Notes: generated by a model from the sequence alone, not told the origin. 64,000 nt of DNA from Plotosus lineatus (GCA_024760905.1 CM045729.1:82669050-82733049); one strand, 5' to 3'; shown: positions 33,455 to 43,843, counted from the first letter of the stretch. Numbers and translations are program-made.

Positions 33455-34983
33455 TCTTCTTTTCCTTTCAGTTGTTCCCTTCAGGGGTTGCCACAGCGAA
33501 TCATCTGCCTCCATCTCACCCTGTCCTCTGCATCTTCTTCTCTTACTCCAACGACCTTCATGTCTTCCTTCGCCACATCCATCAAGCTCTTCTTTGGTCT
33601 TCCTCTAGGCCTTCTGCCTGGTAGTTCCAACCTCAGCATCCTACTGCCAATATACTCACTATCCCTCCTCTGTCCATGTCCAAACCATACTCGTTACTCC
33701 CAAAGAGAATCTCAACATTTTCATCTCTGCTACCTCCAACTCTGACTCGTCTTTTCCCCAGGGCCACTGTCTCTAAACCATACAACATCGCTGGCCTCAT
33801 CACCATCTTGTACACTTTTCCCTTCATTCTTGCCGATACTCTCCTATCACACATTACACCGGACACTTTTCTCCAACCATTCCAACCTGCCTGCACACGC
33901 TTCTTCACCTCTTTTCCACACTCTTCATTGCTCTGGATTGTTGAGCCTAAGTACTTAAAAACCTCCACCTTCGTTATCTCTGCTCCCTGTAACATCACCG
34001 TTCCTCCTGGGTCCTTCTCATAAACACACATGTATTCTGATTTTCTGAGGCTAACCTTCATTCCCCTCCTTTCCAGGGCATACCTCCACCTCTCTAGATT
34101 GTGCCTCCACTTGTTCTCTGCTCTCACTACAGATCACAATGTCAGCTACAAACATCATAATCCATGACTATTCTTCCATGGTATTCTTCTGCCCTTGGCT
34201 GTGGCTTCTGTTAAATTGTTATTGATTTTGTTACCTAACCTCATCTGTCAGCCTGTCCATCACCATAGCAAACAAGAAGGGGCTCAGAGCTGATCCTTGA
34301 TGCAGTCCCACCGCCACCTCGAATTCATCGGTCACGCCAACAGCACACCTCACCACTGTCTTACATCTCTCATACATGTCCTGCACCACTCTAACATACT
34401 TCTCTGCCACTCCAGACTTCCTCATGCAATATCACAGTTGTTCTCTTGGCACCCTGTCATATGCTTTCTCCAGATCCACAAAGGTACAATGCAGTTCCCT
34501 CTGACCTTCTCTGTACTTCTCTATTAACATCTTCAAAGCAAACACTGCATCTGTGGTGTTCTTTTTTGGCATGAAACCAAACTGTTGTTCACAAATGCTG
34601 ACCTCTGCCCTTATTATAGCTTCCACTATGCTTTCCCATAACTTCATCGTATGGCTCATCAACTTTATCCCTCTGTAGTTGCCACAACTCTGCACATCTC
34701 CCTTGTTCTTAAAAACGGGCACCAGCACACTTCTCCTCCATTCCTCAGCATCTGCTCACTCTCTAAGACCTTGTTGAATGTTCTTGTCAGAAAATCTACT
34801 GCTACCTCTCCTAGACACTTCCATACCTCCACAAGACCAACTGCCTTTCCATTCTTCATCCTCTTCAGTGCCCTCCTCACTTCACCCAAACTAATCTTTG
34901 CTACTTCCTGCTCCTCAACGGTCACCCCTTCTACTCTTTTTTCTCTCGTATTTTCCTCATTCATCAGCTCTTCAAAGTACTCT
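33455..34983 (-). mobile_element. RTE-clade LINE copy F-G-H, segment 1 (RT and 3' end)
   Basis: 3' part of one minus-strand copy: tail at 33455, C-terminal domain, then RT 34127-33633, 34425-34231, 34728-34432 and 34964-34665, ending at EYFEELMNEEN. The catalytic box reads FVAD (34148-34159), so the first Asp is lost. There is a deletion near 33688 and about 60 foreign bases at 34166-34230. It stops at 34983 where the 2A-type LINE begins. The next piece of the same copy is at 37575. Confidence 0.9.
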
Positions 34984-35020
34984 GGCTACTTTGCAGACGC
35001 GTTAATCACGAGCTCTAAAA

Positions 35021-36055
35021 ATGGTCATTTCTTTGGCTCAATATAGAGCCAAAATCGGTACGTTTTGTCAACCTGACAGAAGCAAGAGCCGAAATATACA
35101 TGGAATAAAACTTCCGAAGTGTTATTTTTCTCTGGGGTTGTGTTTGATGTGCCTGATAACTGCTCTAATTGTCACCTGTGGTGATGTGGAGACCAACCCG
35201 GGACCTACCACACGACAGCAGACTCTAGCTATTGATGAGTCGGGTGCACTCGGCATAAATGTAAGTGAAAAGCAGGATACGGATACCGATATTTTGAAAT
35301 TACTTCTCGAAATGAAAACTGATATTAAATCAATAAACAAGAGCTTTGAAACCCTCAACAATAAAGTTGATAAAATGGCATCAAATTTCAATGACAAGCT
35401 ACTACAACTGCAAAATGAAAACAAAGAGTTAAAAATAAAACTATCAGCAATGGAAAATAAGATCCAAGATGTTGAATCCAGAAGCCGAAGAGAAAATCTC
35501 ATCTTTCATGGTATACCGGGTGAAAAGGGCGAGACCTGGGAGACATCGGAGGGGAAAGTTTGTGAGTTTTTGTCTCAAGACTTGAAAATGCAAAATACAG
35601 AATCTGTTGTCATTATAAGGGCTCACCAACTAAATCCAAAGAAGGCAGGCTTCCCAATCATCGTTAAATTTCTTACATCTAAGGACAAGAGTGATATCTA
35701 CAAGGCTTCACATGCTGATAGAACGCAAGGATCACAACAGAAGCGTGTCACCGAAGACTTCCCCCTGAAGATACGAGAGGACAGACGGGCGCTCTCCCCC
35801 TGGTTTGTCAGGGCCCGAGATGCAGGACACAACCCGAAGATGCGTCAAAACAAGTTGATTGTGAAAGGCCAAGTGTTTGTGTACGATAGAGACTCCAAAA
35901 GTATTGCAAGAGAAAAAGTATCGGACGTACAACAGCCATCACTCAACATAAACATACCCACATGGGCTGGTTTGTTTGGACCCGGAAATGAAACTGACAA
36001 GCAAGGTCAAGGACAAGGACAAACACACAGAGAGAGTAAACAAACTGGGAATTGA
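35021..36055 (+). CDS. LINE ORF1 protein with N-terminal 2A peptide
   Basis: Open frame of 344 codons. Residues about 35-52 are hydrophobic (YFSLGLCLMCLITALIV), followed by CGDVETNPGP at 53-62, an exact match to the 2A ribosome-skipping consensus (D-V/I-E-x-N-P-G-P). Skipping would occur between G61 and P62, splitting off a 61-residue leader that itself looks like a signal sequence. The remainder has a coiled coil (about 85-155) and then SRSRRENLIFHGIPG, like the RNA-recognition domain of L1-type ORF1 proteins, and a Gln/Gly-rich end. ORF1 proteins bind element RNA as chaperones. The frame is unbroken although the element downstream is dead. The start at 35021 is the first ATG with the leader intact. 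Confidence 0.85.
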   Translation: MVISLAQYRAKIGTFCQPDRSKSRNIHGIKLPKCYFSLGLCLMCLITALIVTCGDVETNPGPTTRQQTLAIDESGALGINVSEKQDTDTDILKLLLEMKTDIKSINKSFETLNNKVDKMASNFNDKLLQLQNENKELKIKLSAMENKIQDVESRSRRENLIFHGIPGEKGETWETSEGKVCEFLSQDLKMQNTESVVIIRAHQLNPKKAGFPIIVKFLTSKDKSDIYKASHADRTQGSQQKRVTEDFPLKIREDRRALSPWFVRARDAGHNPKMRQNKLIVKGQVFVYDRDSKSIAREKVSDVQQPSLNINIPTWAGLFGPGNETDKQGQGQGQTHRESKQTGN

Positions 36056-36073
36056 AGGTGCGGCCACAGCCCT

Positions 36074-36925
36074 ATGTTTGACATCTTGACATGGAATATC
36101 GGCGGTCCATATAAACATGACAATGAATTTTCACAGGTGAAGCGTTTGAGCTGCAAATTTGATATTGTGTGTTTTTGTGAATCATTCGTGCAAGCTCAAA
36201 ATGAATTCTCAACATTTATGTCTGGTTTTCGATCACTTAATACAGTCAGGGATAAAATAAAGCAGCTAGGTCGATACAGTGGAGGTGTGACTGTTTTTAT
36301 AAAAGAGATGTGGATGCAGAATAATATTGTTGTCAGACTGTATGAATATTTTCAAAACATGGTTGTTTTATTGCTGAGATCCAAATATTTTGACTGGGAT
36401 AAAAACACCATACTTGTATTTACCTATATTTCACCAGAGGGGTCCCCAGTTTATGACCGCAATGAGAGTGGTGATGATGGTATTGACACCCTAGTACATT
36501 ACATTAACATTATAGTTGCTGATCACCCAGATAAACAATTACTCTTAGCTGGTGACCTAAATGCAAGGACTAAAGACTTTCTAGACTTTATTCCCGATGA
36601 TAATATGGATTTTATTCAAAACGATATTGATGACTATCCTTTAGATAATTTTGAAATGCCTCATTCAAGTCGAGATAATCTTAACCATAATAATTTTGGA
36701 ATAAAGTTAGTAGAATTATGTTGTACTTTTGGAATTCATATCATAAATGGCAGGTTATTTAGGGATAAAGAGGGCCAGTTTACTTGTGTTACACATAACG
36801 GAGCAAGTTTAGTCGACTATATGATAGCATCAACCTCGTTGTTTCCACGAGTTAAGGATTTTGGAGCTGGCACTTGTGATGTCTCTGACCATTTTCCTAT
36901 ACTTTGTTCCTTGAGCAATGTATAG
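36074..36925 (+). CDS. LINE ORF2 endonuclease domain (truncated ORF2)
   Basis: Open frame of 283 codons starting MFDILTWNIGGPYKHDNEF, 18 nt after ORF1. It has the features of an APE-type endonuclease: LTWNIGG at the start, LLAGDLNARTKDFLDFIPDD in the middle, SLVDYMIAS, and DVSDHFPILCSL at the end (catalytic SDH). In LINEs this domain nicks target DNA to prime reverse transcription. A stop at 36923-36925 and further stops in the linker cut it off from an RT, which is absent. An intact catalytic set is visible for the endonuclease only. Confidence 0.85.
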   Translation: MFDILTWNIGGPYKHDNEFSQVKRLSCKFDIVCFCESFVQAQNEFSTFMSGFRSLNTVRDKIKQLGRYSGGVTVFIKEMWMQNNIVVRLYEYFQNMVVLLLRSKYFDWDKNTILVFTYISPEGSPVYDRNESGDDGIDTLVHYINIIVADHPDKQLLLAGDLNARTKDFLDFIPDDNMDFIQNDIDDYPLDNFEMPHSSRDNLNHNNFGIKLVELCCTFGIHIINGRLFRDKEGQFTCVTHNGASLVDYMIASTSLFPRVKDFGAGTCDVSDHFPILCSLSNV

Positions 36926-37574
36926 GAACTTGGTACGAGCAACTTGGTATGAATTGTACTGAACATGATACACCGGAACTATATTTCCCAACACATTCCC
37001 AATCTGGTCCCCACCCAACCAGAGAATAGACCAAATATATATGGGATAAAGAGCAATGTGACTTATTTATTTCTAATTTTCATGGACTATTCAATCATTT
37101 TAGCAGCAAATTGTTTCAGTATATAGACATGAATATCGAGGATTCACTAAAGGTTTTTACAAAACTGTACCACCAGGCTGCCAACCACAACAAAAGGATA
37201 TTTTCAGGTTACCGTGACATTAATGTGAAATCATAGCCCCCATGGTGGGACCATGAACGGGATCACTTGAAGCATATAAAATATAAAGCACTCCGGGATC
37301 ACAGAGATAATGGCTTAGATAGAACAATGTATAAATCATTACGTAAATCTTTCAAAACAAACTTCAATTCTAAATGAAGAGCCAACTATACTGCACAGAA
37401 AGAAAAACTAGTGTCTACAAGAGATAACCAAAAGGAATTCTGGAAAACACTAAAGCAAACTGGCTCTATTCGAATTTGTGACTTCTCTAAAGATATTAGT
37501 TGTGAAGACTGGTTTGCTCACTTTTCTCACCTCCTTCGAGAAAATTTTTATAATACATACATACATGATATGAA

Positions 37575-37932
37575 CTCAGAGAGTCATCAAACGCCCTCTG
37601 TTTGGCCTTTGCCACAGCTACCTTCACCTTTACCTTCGCTGTGTCTCCCTGTACTCCTGTTTACTCTCTTCAGTCCTCTCAATGTCCCACTTCTTCTTGC
37701 TAACCTCTTCCTTTGTACACACTCCTGCACTTCCTCATTCCACCACCAAGTCCCCTTATCTACTTTCCTTCCAGAGGACACACAAGTACTCTCCTACCTG
37801 TGTCCCTGATCATATTTGCTGTGGTTGTCCAGTCATCTGGAAGCACTTCCTGACCACCCAAAGCCTGTTTCAACTCCTCCTTGAAGACAACATGACACTC
37901 TTCCTTTTTCAACTTCCACCACTTTGTCTTCT
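37575..37932 (-). mobile_element. RTE-clade LINE copy F-G-H, segment 2 (linker)
   Basis: Minus-strand stretch from the endonuclease end into the linker: 'acgccctctgtttggccttt', 'cccacttcttcttgctaacc' and 'ggaagcacttcctgaccaccc', the same order as in copies B and D. About 190 bases of the family sequence are missing between it and segment 1. It ends at 37932 where the provirus begins. Confidence 0.88.
37928..37932 (+). repeat. Provirus target duplication, left copy
   Basis: cttct, matched by cttct at 44336-44340; in uninterrupted RTE copies the site reads 'gtcttctgctctgcc' (for example 5625-5640). Confidence 0.7.
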
Positions 37933-37964
37933 TTCAGATACAGACATATGAATATATTCTAACA
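37933..37964 (-). repeat. 3' LTR remnant of minus-strand provirus (32 bp)
   Basis: Only the first ~27 bases of U3 (displayed tacagacatatgaatatattc followed by taaca) plus a few junction bases remain of a 492-bp LTR; compare 44309-44335. The adjoining minus-strand purine tract (37965-37985, agaggggaac) is the polypurine tract. The rest of the LTR has been deleted. Confidence 0.75.
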
Positions 37965-38152
37965 GTTCCCCTCTTTTATACTTTAATATACATGAAGTAT
38001 AACAATTTTATGCATAATTCTATGGATCAGGATCTTGGGACGCCCATGAGTCGTGGTTGATCGGGACAGGTGCTTGAAGGGCAGGTCAAGCCTCATCACC
38101 CTTCGCCCACTATCCGGAGGCCCGATGAGCGTCACTCCACCCTGATCCACCA

Positions 38153-39517
38153 CTAAACGTTGGTATCCGCTGTATGGTAGGTATCTTCATCTTGGTTGGA
38201 CAGTGGAACGTATCGAGGCTCGGTGAAGGAGCTGACCAGGGTCCATACTCTGTTCATCAGGCACCTAAACACACATGGACCAAACATACAAAACAACAAC
38301 ACACAAATGCAGACAGGAATAATCATAGCAATATATGGCACCAACCAACCAAACAGCGAATGAAATAACCCCCATCCCCAGCCTTTATCGGACATTTCGT
38401 CTAAATGCAAATCCTCCGCCACCTTTTTCATCTTATCCACCTGGGTGGAGATCAGTCCATGTTCTTCATCGTTAGCTGGTACATATGTACAACATTGATC
38501 CCCTACAACAGCACAGACCCCGCCCTCCTTCGCCAACAGTATATCCAGGACCATCCGGTTCTGTACCGTAGTGAGCCGTAAAGCAGTTAACTCCTGTCTT
38601 ATTCCTTCAATGGCCAGGTTGGTAGCATTTACGAAGGTGGCTAAGCGGTAGTGTGTGATTTCCATCTGGTTCCACAGCTGGGTAACCCCATACTGAGGGA
38701 ACACACTTTCCCAGAACTTATTCCACTTACTATTCAGACGATGTTCGGGCGGAGGGAAAGAGCCCGAGCTACGGCGGACCCTCGTATGCGTTGTACCATA
38801 ATGATGAGTACCCATAGGGTCTTTAGTTACTATAGTAAGGGGGCTTTTGAATCTTGTCAATGCACAAATCCCTCCCCAATTTTCGGGTAAGTATATGTAT
38901 ACCTGTTTTCCACATACCCAATACCAATCAGAGTTACGGGGAACAGTCCCGATGGTCCCGGGATGTAGGACCGAACAATTACCAATGGGGCAGGAGCCGT
39001 TTTCCTGATATGCATTGTACATAAATTTACAATGGACACCGGCTGTCCTTCCCAAAGGAACATTTCCACTTCTATTGAAACAACACGTGAATTGATAATT
39101 TGGAGTCAAATAAGCTGACACAGCAAGAACCACGGCCGTGGATCGATCCTTTATTTGTAGTACAGTGCGTAGCGCCCGGAGGCAAGTTCCCCCATCGTTA
39201 GTGTTGTTCTGGCACCACCGTAATCCCGTATGCTGGATCCATTCGCCATGCGTCTTATTGGTATTTGTGGAATTCAAGCAATCAGCAGAAATGCAAGAGG
39301 CCGCTATAGCGGTTAAGGTGATATTTAATGGCATCATCTTAGGCCGGATGGATTGTCGTGCACTACTAACAGGTATTATATGACAGACATAACAAGAGTC
39401 ATTAGTATACTGTCGGGCCGTCCAATTGGCAAATTTCCAAAAAGTATTATCATGTGGATGGGCGTTGCTGGCTGTTCCCAGAAGCAAGAGGACACAGGAA
39501 AATATCAGAGGCGCCAT
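38153..39517 (-). CDS. env: Retroviral envelope glycoprotein, open 454-codon frame
   Basis: Intact frame on the minus strand. A signal peptide is visible at residues 1-19 (hydrophobic core FSCVLLLLGTA). The surface part has a CXXC motif (CYVC, 42-45) and nine N-X-S/T sequons; a tenth lies in the transmembrane subunit at about 297. A furin-type site RVRR lies at 246-249. The transmembrane part has a leucine-rich helical region, a CX6CC motif (335-343) and a membrane span at about 393-416, then a cytoplasmic tail of about 38 residues. CXXC plus CX6CC is the gamma-type, disulfide-linked Env layout. The rest of the provirus is broken, so this open frame is either chance survival or retained by selection. 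Env proteins mediate membrane fusion at the cell surface; expression here is unknown. Confidence 0.9.
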   Translation of the reverse strand: MAPLIFSCVLLLLGTASNAHPHDNTFWKFANWTARQYTNDSCYVCHIIPVSSARQSIRPKMMPLNITLTAIAASCISADCLNSTNTNKTHGEWIQHTGLRWCQNNTNDGGTCLRALRTVLQIKDRSTAVVLAVSAYLTPNYQFTCCFNRSGNVPLGRTAGVHCKFMYNAYQENGSCPIGNCSVLHPGTIGTVPRNSDWYWVCGKQVYIYLPENWGGICALTRFKSPLTIVTKDPMGTHHYGTTHTRVRRSSGSFPPPEHRLNSKWNKFWESVFPQYGVTQLWNQMEITHYRLATFVNATNLAIEGIRQELTALRLTTVQNRMVLDILLAKEGGVCAVVGDQCCTYVPANDEEHGLISTQVDKMKKVAEDLHLDEMSDKGWGWGLFHSLFGWLVPYIAMIIPVCICVLLFCMFGPCVFRCLMNRVWTLVSSFTEPRYVPLSNQDEDTYHTADTNV

Positions 39518-39518
39518 G

Positions 39519-39520
39519 TA

Positions 39521-39554
<34 letters not shown>

Positions 39555-39556
39555 TT
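39519..39556 (+). repeat. (TA)n and poly-T stretch
   Basis: Short TA run followed by about 20 T, just upstream of the env start on the minus strand. Confidence 0.85.
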
Positions 39557-39689
39557 GTGGAAGGATATGACACTTGATGTTCCTAGGCTCGTTCACGCAG
39601 GGGCACGTCCCCTCTTGTTACAAGTTTATGGTGTTTCCCACCTGTGATAGGAATAGAAGAAATAGAGACATAACATATGGACAAATACA

Positions 39690-42600
39690 TCATTAATTCG
39701 GGCTCTTCTTTAGCCTGGTAGCATGGAGCCACTGTGGAAAGAGGTCAGTTAATACGGCGGTACGAGTTACAGCGAGTATCTCCGTGGGCTCACTGTAAGG
39801 AGAGTCTCCCAAAGAGGAATTTAGTTTACAAATTTCTTGACCAGCACCTTGTCTCCTACCTTGAAGGCATGAGTGCTTGCATCGGCCGGGACCGAAGTAT
39901 TCTGATTAGTGCGTTCCCAATAGTCGTTTAGGACCTTAACAAGGCCCACGGCATACTCGCTCATGTGTATATCTAAATCTTCCGTCCCCAAAGCCTGTTT
40001 TCCCTTCCTCCAAGGAGCAGGAAAGGGTCTCCCCATTACCACTTCATAAGGGGATAGATTCCCTAAGGCCACCTGCGTAGGTCATCCGCAGATCCGCTAG
40101 GACCACAGGCAGCACCGAAACCCAATTCCTGGATCCGGTGGCGTGCATTGCTTTTCGTAATTTCCCTTTAATGGTTCTGTTTGTTCGTTCCACGATTCCG
40201 GAGGACTGAGGGTGATATGGGACATGGAAACGCCAATTGATCTCTAGCTCTTGTGCCAACAGTTGAGTGACTTTTGAGGTGAATGGTGTGCCTTTGTCCG
40301 AATCAATACCCAACGGAGGCCATATCTGGGAATAATTTCCTGTGATAACTTTTGAACCACTACTCGGGCGTTTTCGTTCCCACACGGGAAAGCTTCAACC
40401 CATCGACAGAAATTATCCACGATAACCAATAGATATTTAAAGGAGCCCTGCCGGGGCATGTGGGTAAAGTCTATCTGCCACTCCTGGAAGGGAGTATCTG
40501 GTTTCGGCAGATGCTGATGTGATGCATGTGGTTTGGACACATTGTTCTGTGCACAAATCAGGCATTTGTCCAGAATGCTGTGCACCGTAGAGGCTAGTTG
40601 TCGTATACAAAAATCTTTTTCCATATCTGTCACCACCCCTCTTCGACCGCGATGTGTAGGCCCGTGAAACTCGCGGACGAGGAAAGGAAGGCAGTGCGTG
40701 GGCAGACATAAGCGACCGGTCGAATCGAGTAGAATGCCGTCACCCGAGGGCTGAGAGCCCTGCGAGGACCAAAAATCAGTGTCTTCTGTGGACGCCGAGG
40801 ACTGAAGGGATTTCAGATCCAAGTCAGGGAGGAGGGCGCTAAGCATGTGTGAGGTTGACACCAGTGCGGGCTGCAGGAACGGCGGCATGGCGCCGAGCAA
40901 GGCAGCCTGTTTAGCTGTGCGGTCAGCCAAAGAGTTACCTCGTGCCTCATCAGTGTGGTCAGAGGAATGACCGCGGGTCTTTACGATTCGCTAAACGGAG
41001 CGGGAGATTGCAGGACACAATAAGATTCTGGACTAAGGTGGAATGTGAAATGTGCTTACCGTCAGCAGCAGTGAAACCACGAGATTGCCAGATACGGCCG
41101 AAATCATGCGCCACCCCGAAAGCGTAACGAGAGTCAGTGTATATAGTAACATCCTGGTCGGAAGCGAGAGTGCATGCCCGAGTGAGCGCATATAACTCTG
41201 CTGCTTGAGCGGAATTAAAGGGAAGCGAGTACGCTTCCACAACTTGGTCCGGTAAGGAACATACCGCGTAGCCACAGAGGAACACTCCGTCGGAGGGTTT
41301 CGAGCATGACCTGTCTACAAACAGGGAGAGACCTGTGGAGAGAGGAGTAGATCGGATCTAATGCTGGTGTCATGAACAATGGTGTCCATGCAGTCATGTT
41401 CCAATGGTTCGCAGTCGTCATGAGCATTAAGCAGGCGCTGTAGAGCCTGCGCCACGTTATCTAGGGAAGAGGAACAGGATATAGTTAGGTTGTCAGTAGC
41501 ACAAAGGATGGCCTCGTAACCTGAACGACGTTGAGAAGACATGTGTTGTGTAGACAGAGTATTAAGGATATGCCTAACCTGATGGCTGGTGTGTAAAACG
41601 AGTGGATGAGAGAGCACTATTTTTTCTGCTTCGAGAACTAACACTGCACTGGCAGCGACAGCGCGGAGACAGGCAGGTAAACCCTGAGCCACCGTATCTA
41701 GAGTTTTGGAGAGGAAAGCACAAGGCCTAAGTCCCCCCCCGTGGTCCTGCGCCAAGACTCCAGAAGCCGTGCCGGCCTGGTGAGCGACGTAGAGATGAAA
41801 GGGTTTGTTGTAATCCGGGAGCCCGAGAGCCGGCGCGGAGCATAGGGCCGACTTCAGGGCTTTGAATGCGTCCAGCATGTCCTCAGTCCAGACCAAGGGT
41901 TGATGGAGAGGGTCAGTGTGAGCCACGGCAGAGCTAAACGTTTGTCATAAAAGGAACAGTCCGGGATCCATTGGCGGCAGTAGTTAATGAGGCCCAGGAA
42001 AGCCAGGAGCGCTTGTTTAGTGGCAGGCTTCTGAGTGTCCACTATGATCTTGACGCGATCCTGAGTAAGGCGTTTTATCCCGTGAGAGAGTTCATAGCCC
42101 AGATATATCACAGTGGGGAGGCAGAACTGTAACTTGGGCTTGGAGACCTTGAAACCCTTTTTTTCCAGTAAGAGGAGCAACTGGACAGTGGCGTTGAGGC
42201 ATAGTTCATAGGTTAGGCCGGACACCAGGAGGTCATCAGCATAAGAGTGTACGCAGGAACCAACGGGGACGTCCAAAGAACCCAACGCGTCCCTAACTGC
42301 AGCCGAAAACACGGCCGGAGAGTCAATAAATCCTTGAGGTTATCTAGTCCATGTGTACTGTCGCTGCCGGTGTGTGAAAGCGAAGAGAGGTTGTGTGCTT
42401 GGCTCAACATGGATACTAAAAAACGCCAAACACAGGTCGATTACGGAAAAATGAGTGTGATCGCAAGGAATAGAAGCCATAATAGAGGGCACATCCGGAA
42501 CAACCGGTGAAACTGGAACGATGAGCTCGTTAATTTTTCTGAGGTCTTGTGTCAGACGCCAGGAACCGTCTGGCTTAGGAACCGGGTTCACAGGCGTGTT

Positions 42601-43310
42601 ATAAGGGCTTGTGCACGGCACAATGATACCCTGTTCCAAAAGAGCGGCCAAAATAGTGTCGATACCCAACATTTTTTGAGGTGACAAGGGGTATTGTCGG
42701 ATGTACACGGGTGAAATGTGCTTCACGGTAGCTTCATATGGGACGCAGTCCACACAACCCACGTCATTCTTATGCTTTGCCCAAAGATTGGTGGGCAGTG
42801 TGTCGAGTACAGGGGGCGAGGTGGAACTCGCCACGCACGCCGAATTAACATTAAAAGGCAAGGGCTGCGCTTGCAATGATAACAGAGAAACGGAGGAGGT
42901 GTCGCACGTTTGGATGGTCATGCTCGAACCTTGGAAAGAGATTTGGAACCCCAGAACACTCATGAGGTCACGGCCTAACAAATTAAAGGGGCATTCGGAC
43001 ATATGTACAAAGGAGTAGGATATTTGCAATTTATCAAGCGTATGATCATCAGGAAAATGTAGAAGGGGTGGCGTATATGGGGAGGAGAAGGGAACCCCAT
43101 CTATTCCCACAGAGCTAATGGACCTGGAGGATACAGCACCCTGATAGTCCCTTCCTAAAGAAGATAGGGTCGCCCCGCTGTCGATAACGAAAAGATATTC
43201 CACCCCTTCTAGAACAATAGGAAGGAGCGGCAGATTCTCATTGCAGGGTGAATTAAACACTAGATGCATTAAGCTACAGGTCTCGGGGTCCTCACTCCAC
43301 GGGCATCCCT
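39690..43310 (-). pseudogene. pol: Retroviral pro-pol, broken
   Basis: Minus strand, in order: protease with DSGA (about 43200) in frame 43269-42340; RT with QGIIVPC, KPDGSWRLTQDLRKIN, then a Leu-to-stop change at 42340-42342; RT catalytic box YADD within 42312-41854; a one-base deletion near 41942 shifting into 41926-41315 (VWTEDMLDAFKALKSAL, connection region); RNase H 41285-40959 (AELYAL, YTDSRYAF); integrase with HX3H...CLIC zinc site (40930-40244), the first Asp in QIDFTH, then SDKGTPFTS and PQSSGIVERTNR in 40385-40044, and the C-terminal domain to about 39821. At least one nonsense change and several frameshifts make it inactive. Confidence 0.9.
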
Positions 43311-43334
43311 ATTCACGGTCCCTGGGACGAGACC

Positions 43335-43583
43335 CTATGCCTCTTTCATGTATTCGTAATCCCATGAAGGGTTGCCCAATCCATCATAAATCATGCGATG
43401 CGCGGATGTCAGAAATCCTGCATCAAAAGTCCCATTTCGAGGAAAGTTTGGTACTTGGTCGAGTCCCTCAGTCCATCCCGCCAAATTTCTGAGCCATGGC
43501 TCAGTATAATAAGCTAGACCACATCTATTCATCCACTCCTTCGGAGTTTCCCGGGGATTAGGCTTTGGGTAGGAATTTCCCAT
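43335..43583 (-). pseudogene. gag: Retroviral gag N-terminus (matrix), rest deleted
   Basis: Starts MGNSYPKPNPRETPKEWMN, with Gly2 suited to N-myristoylation, and reads 82 codons to EYMKEA before a stop created by the deletion junction. The sequence then jumps to the gag-pol boundary (gaatagggatgccc near 43270-43300). Compared with the plus-strand provirus about 1.4 kb is missing: late-domain region, capsid and zinc knuckle. Confidence 0.88.
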
Positions 43584-43667
43584 TGTCTATCTTCTAACAA
43601 AAACAAAAAATACGTTGGCATACAGGAATACACGTGCACCTTTTGTATAGCGCTCTTCCCAGTTATA

Positions 43668-43795
43668 GCAACTGAGGATAAACCATCCCAGTTATAGCAA
43701 CTGAGGATAAACCGTCCCTTCTAGAGAAGGGGATAAACCGTCCCTTATAAAAAGGGGATAACAGACGCTCAGATACTGCTAACCAGGTAGTCAAA
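43668..43795 (-). repeat. Provirus leader with tandem duplication and short hairpins
   Basis: 'cccagttatagcaactgaggataaacc' type unit occurs twice in tandem (about 43660-43711), then 'cccttctagagaaggggataa' and 'cccttataaaaaggggataa', each a small inverted repeat. The plus-strand provirus has a single unit (55260-55340). It lies between the primer site and gag, where packaging structures usually sit. Confidence 0.5.
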
Positions 43796-43822
43796 CAAAT
43801 CTTGTCTTACCTGATCAGGAGT

Positions 43823-43840
43823 ATCACGTCGGGGTCACCA
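43823..43840 (-). promoter_or_regulatory. Primer binding site, tRNA-Trp type
   Basis: Minus strand tggtgaccccgacgtgat, three bases after the LTR end. It is complementary to the 3' end of vertebrate tRNA-Trp including CCA. Identical to the site at 55186-55203. Confidence 0.8.
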
Positions 43841-43843
43841 AAT

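Larger units (their letters stand above)
34984..37582 (+). mobile_element. 2A-bearing LINE, 3'-truncated
   Basis: A non-LTR retrotransposon unlike the RTE family: ORF1 with coiled coil and RNA-binding-like domain (35021-36055), then ORF2 with an APE-type endonuclease (36074-36925). The endonuclease-RT linker (36926-37582) carries several in-frame stops and KEFWKTLKQTGS. No RT remains. It interrupts the RTE copy F-G-H. Its right edge shares 'gtcatca' with the RTE sequence it joins. Endonuclease spelling suggests the CR1/L2/Daphne-Crack group, but clade assignment needs a tree. Confidence 0.85.
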
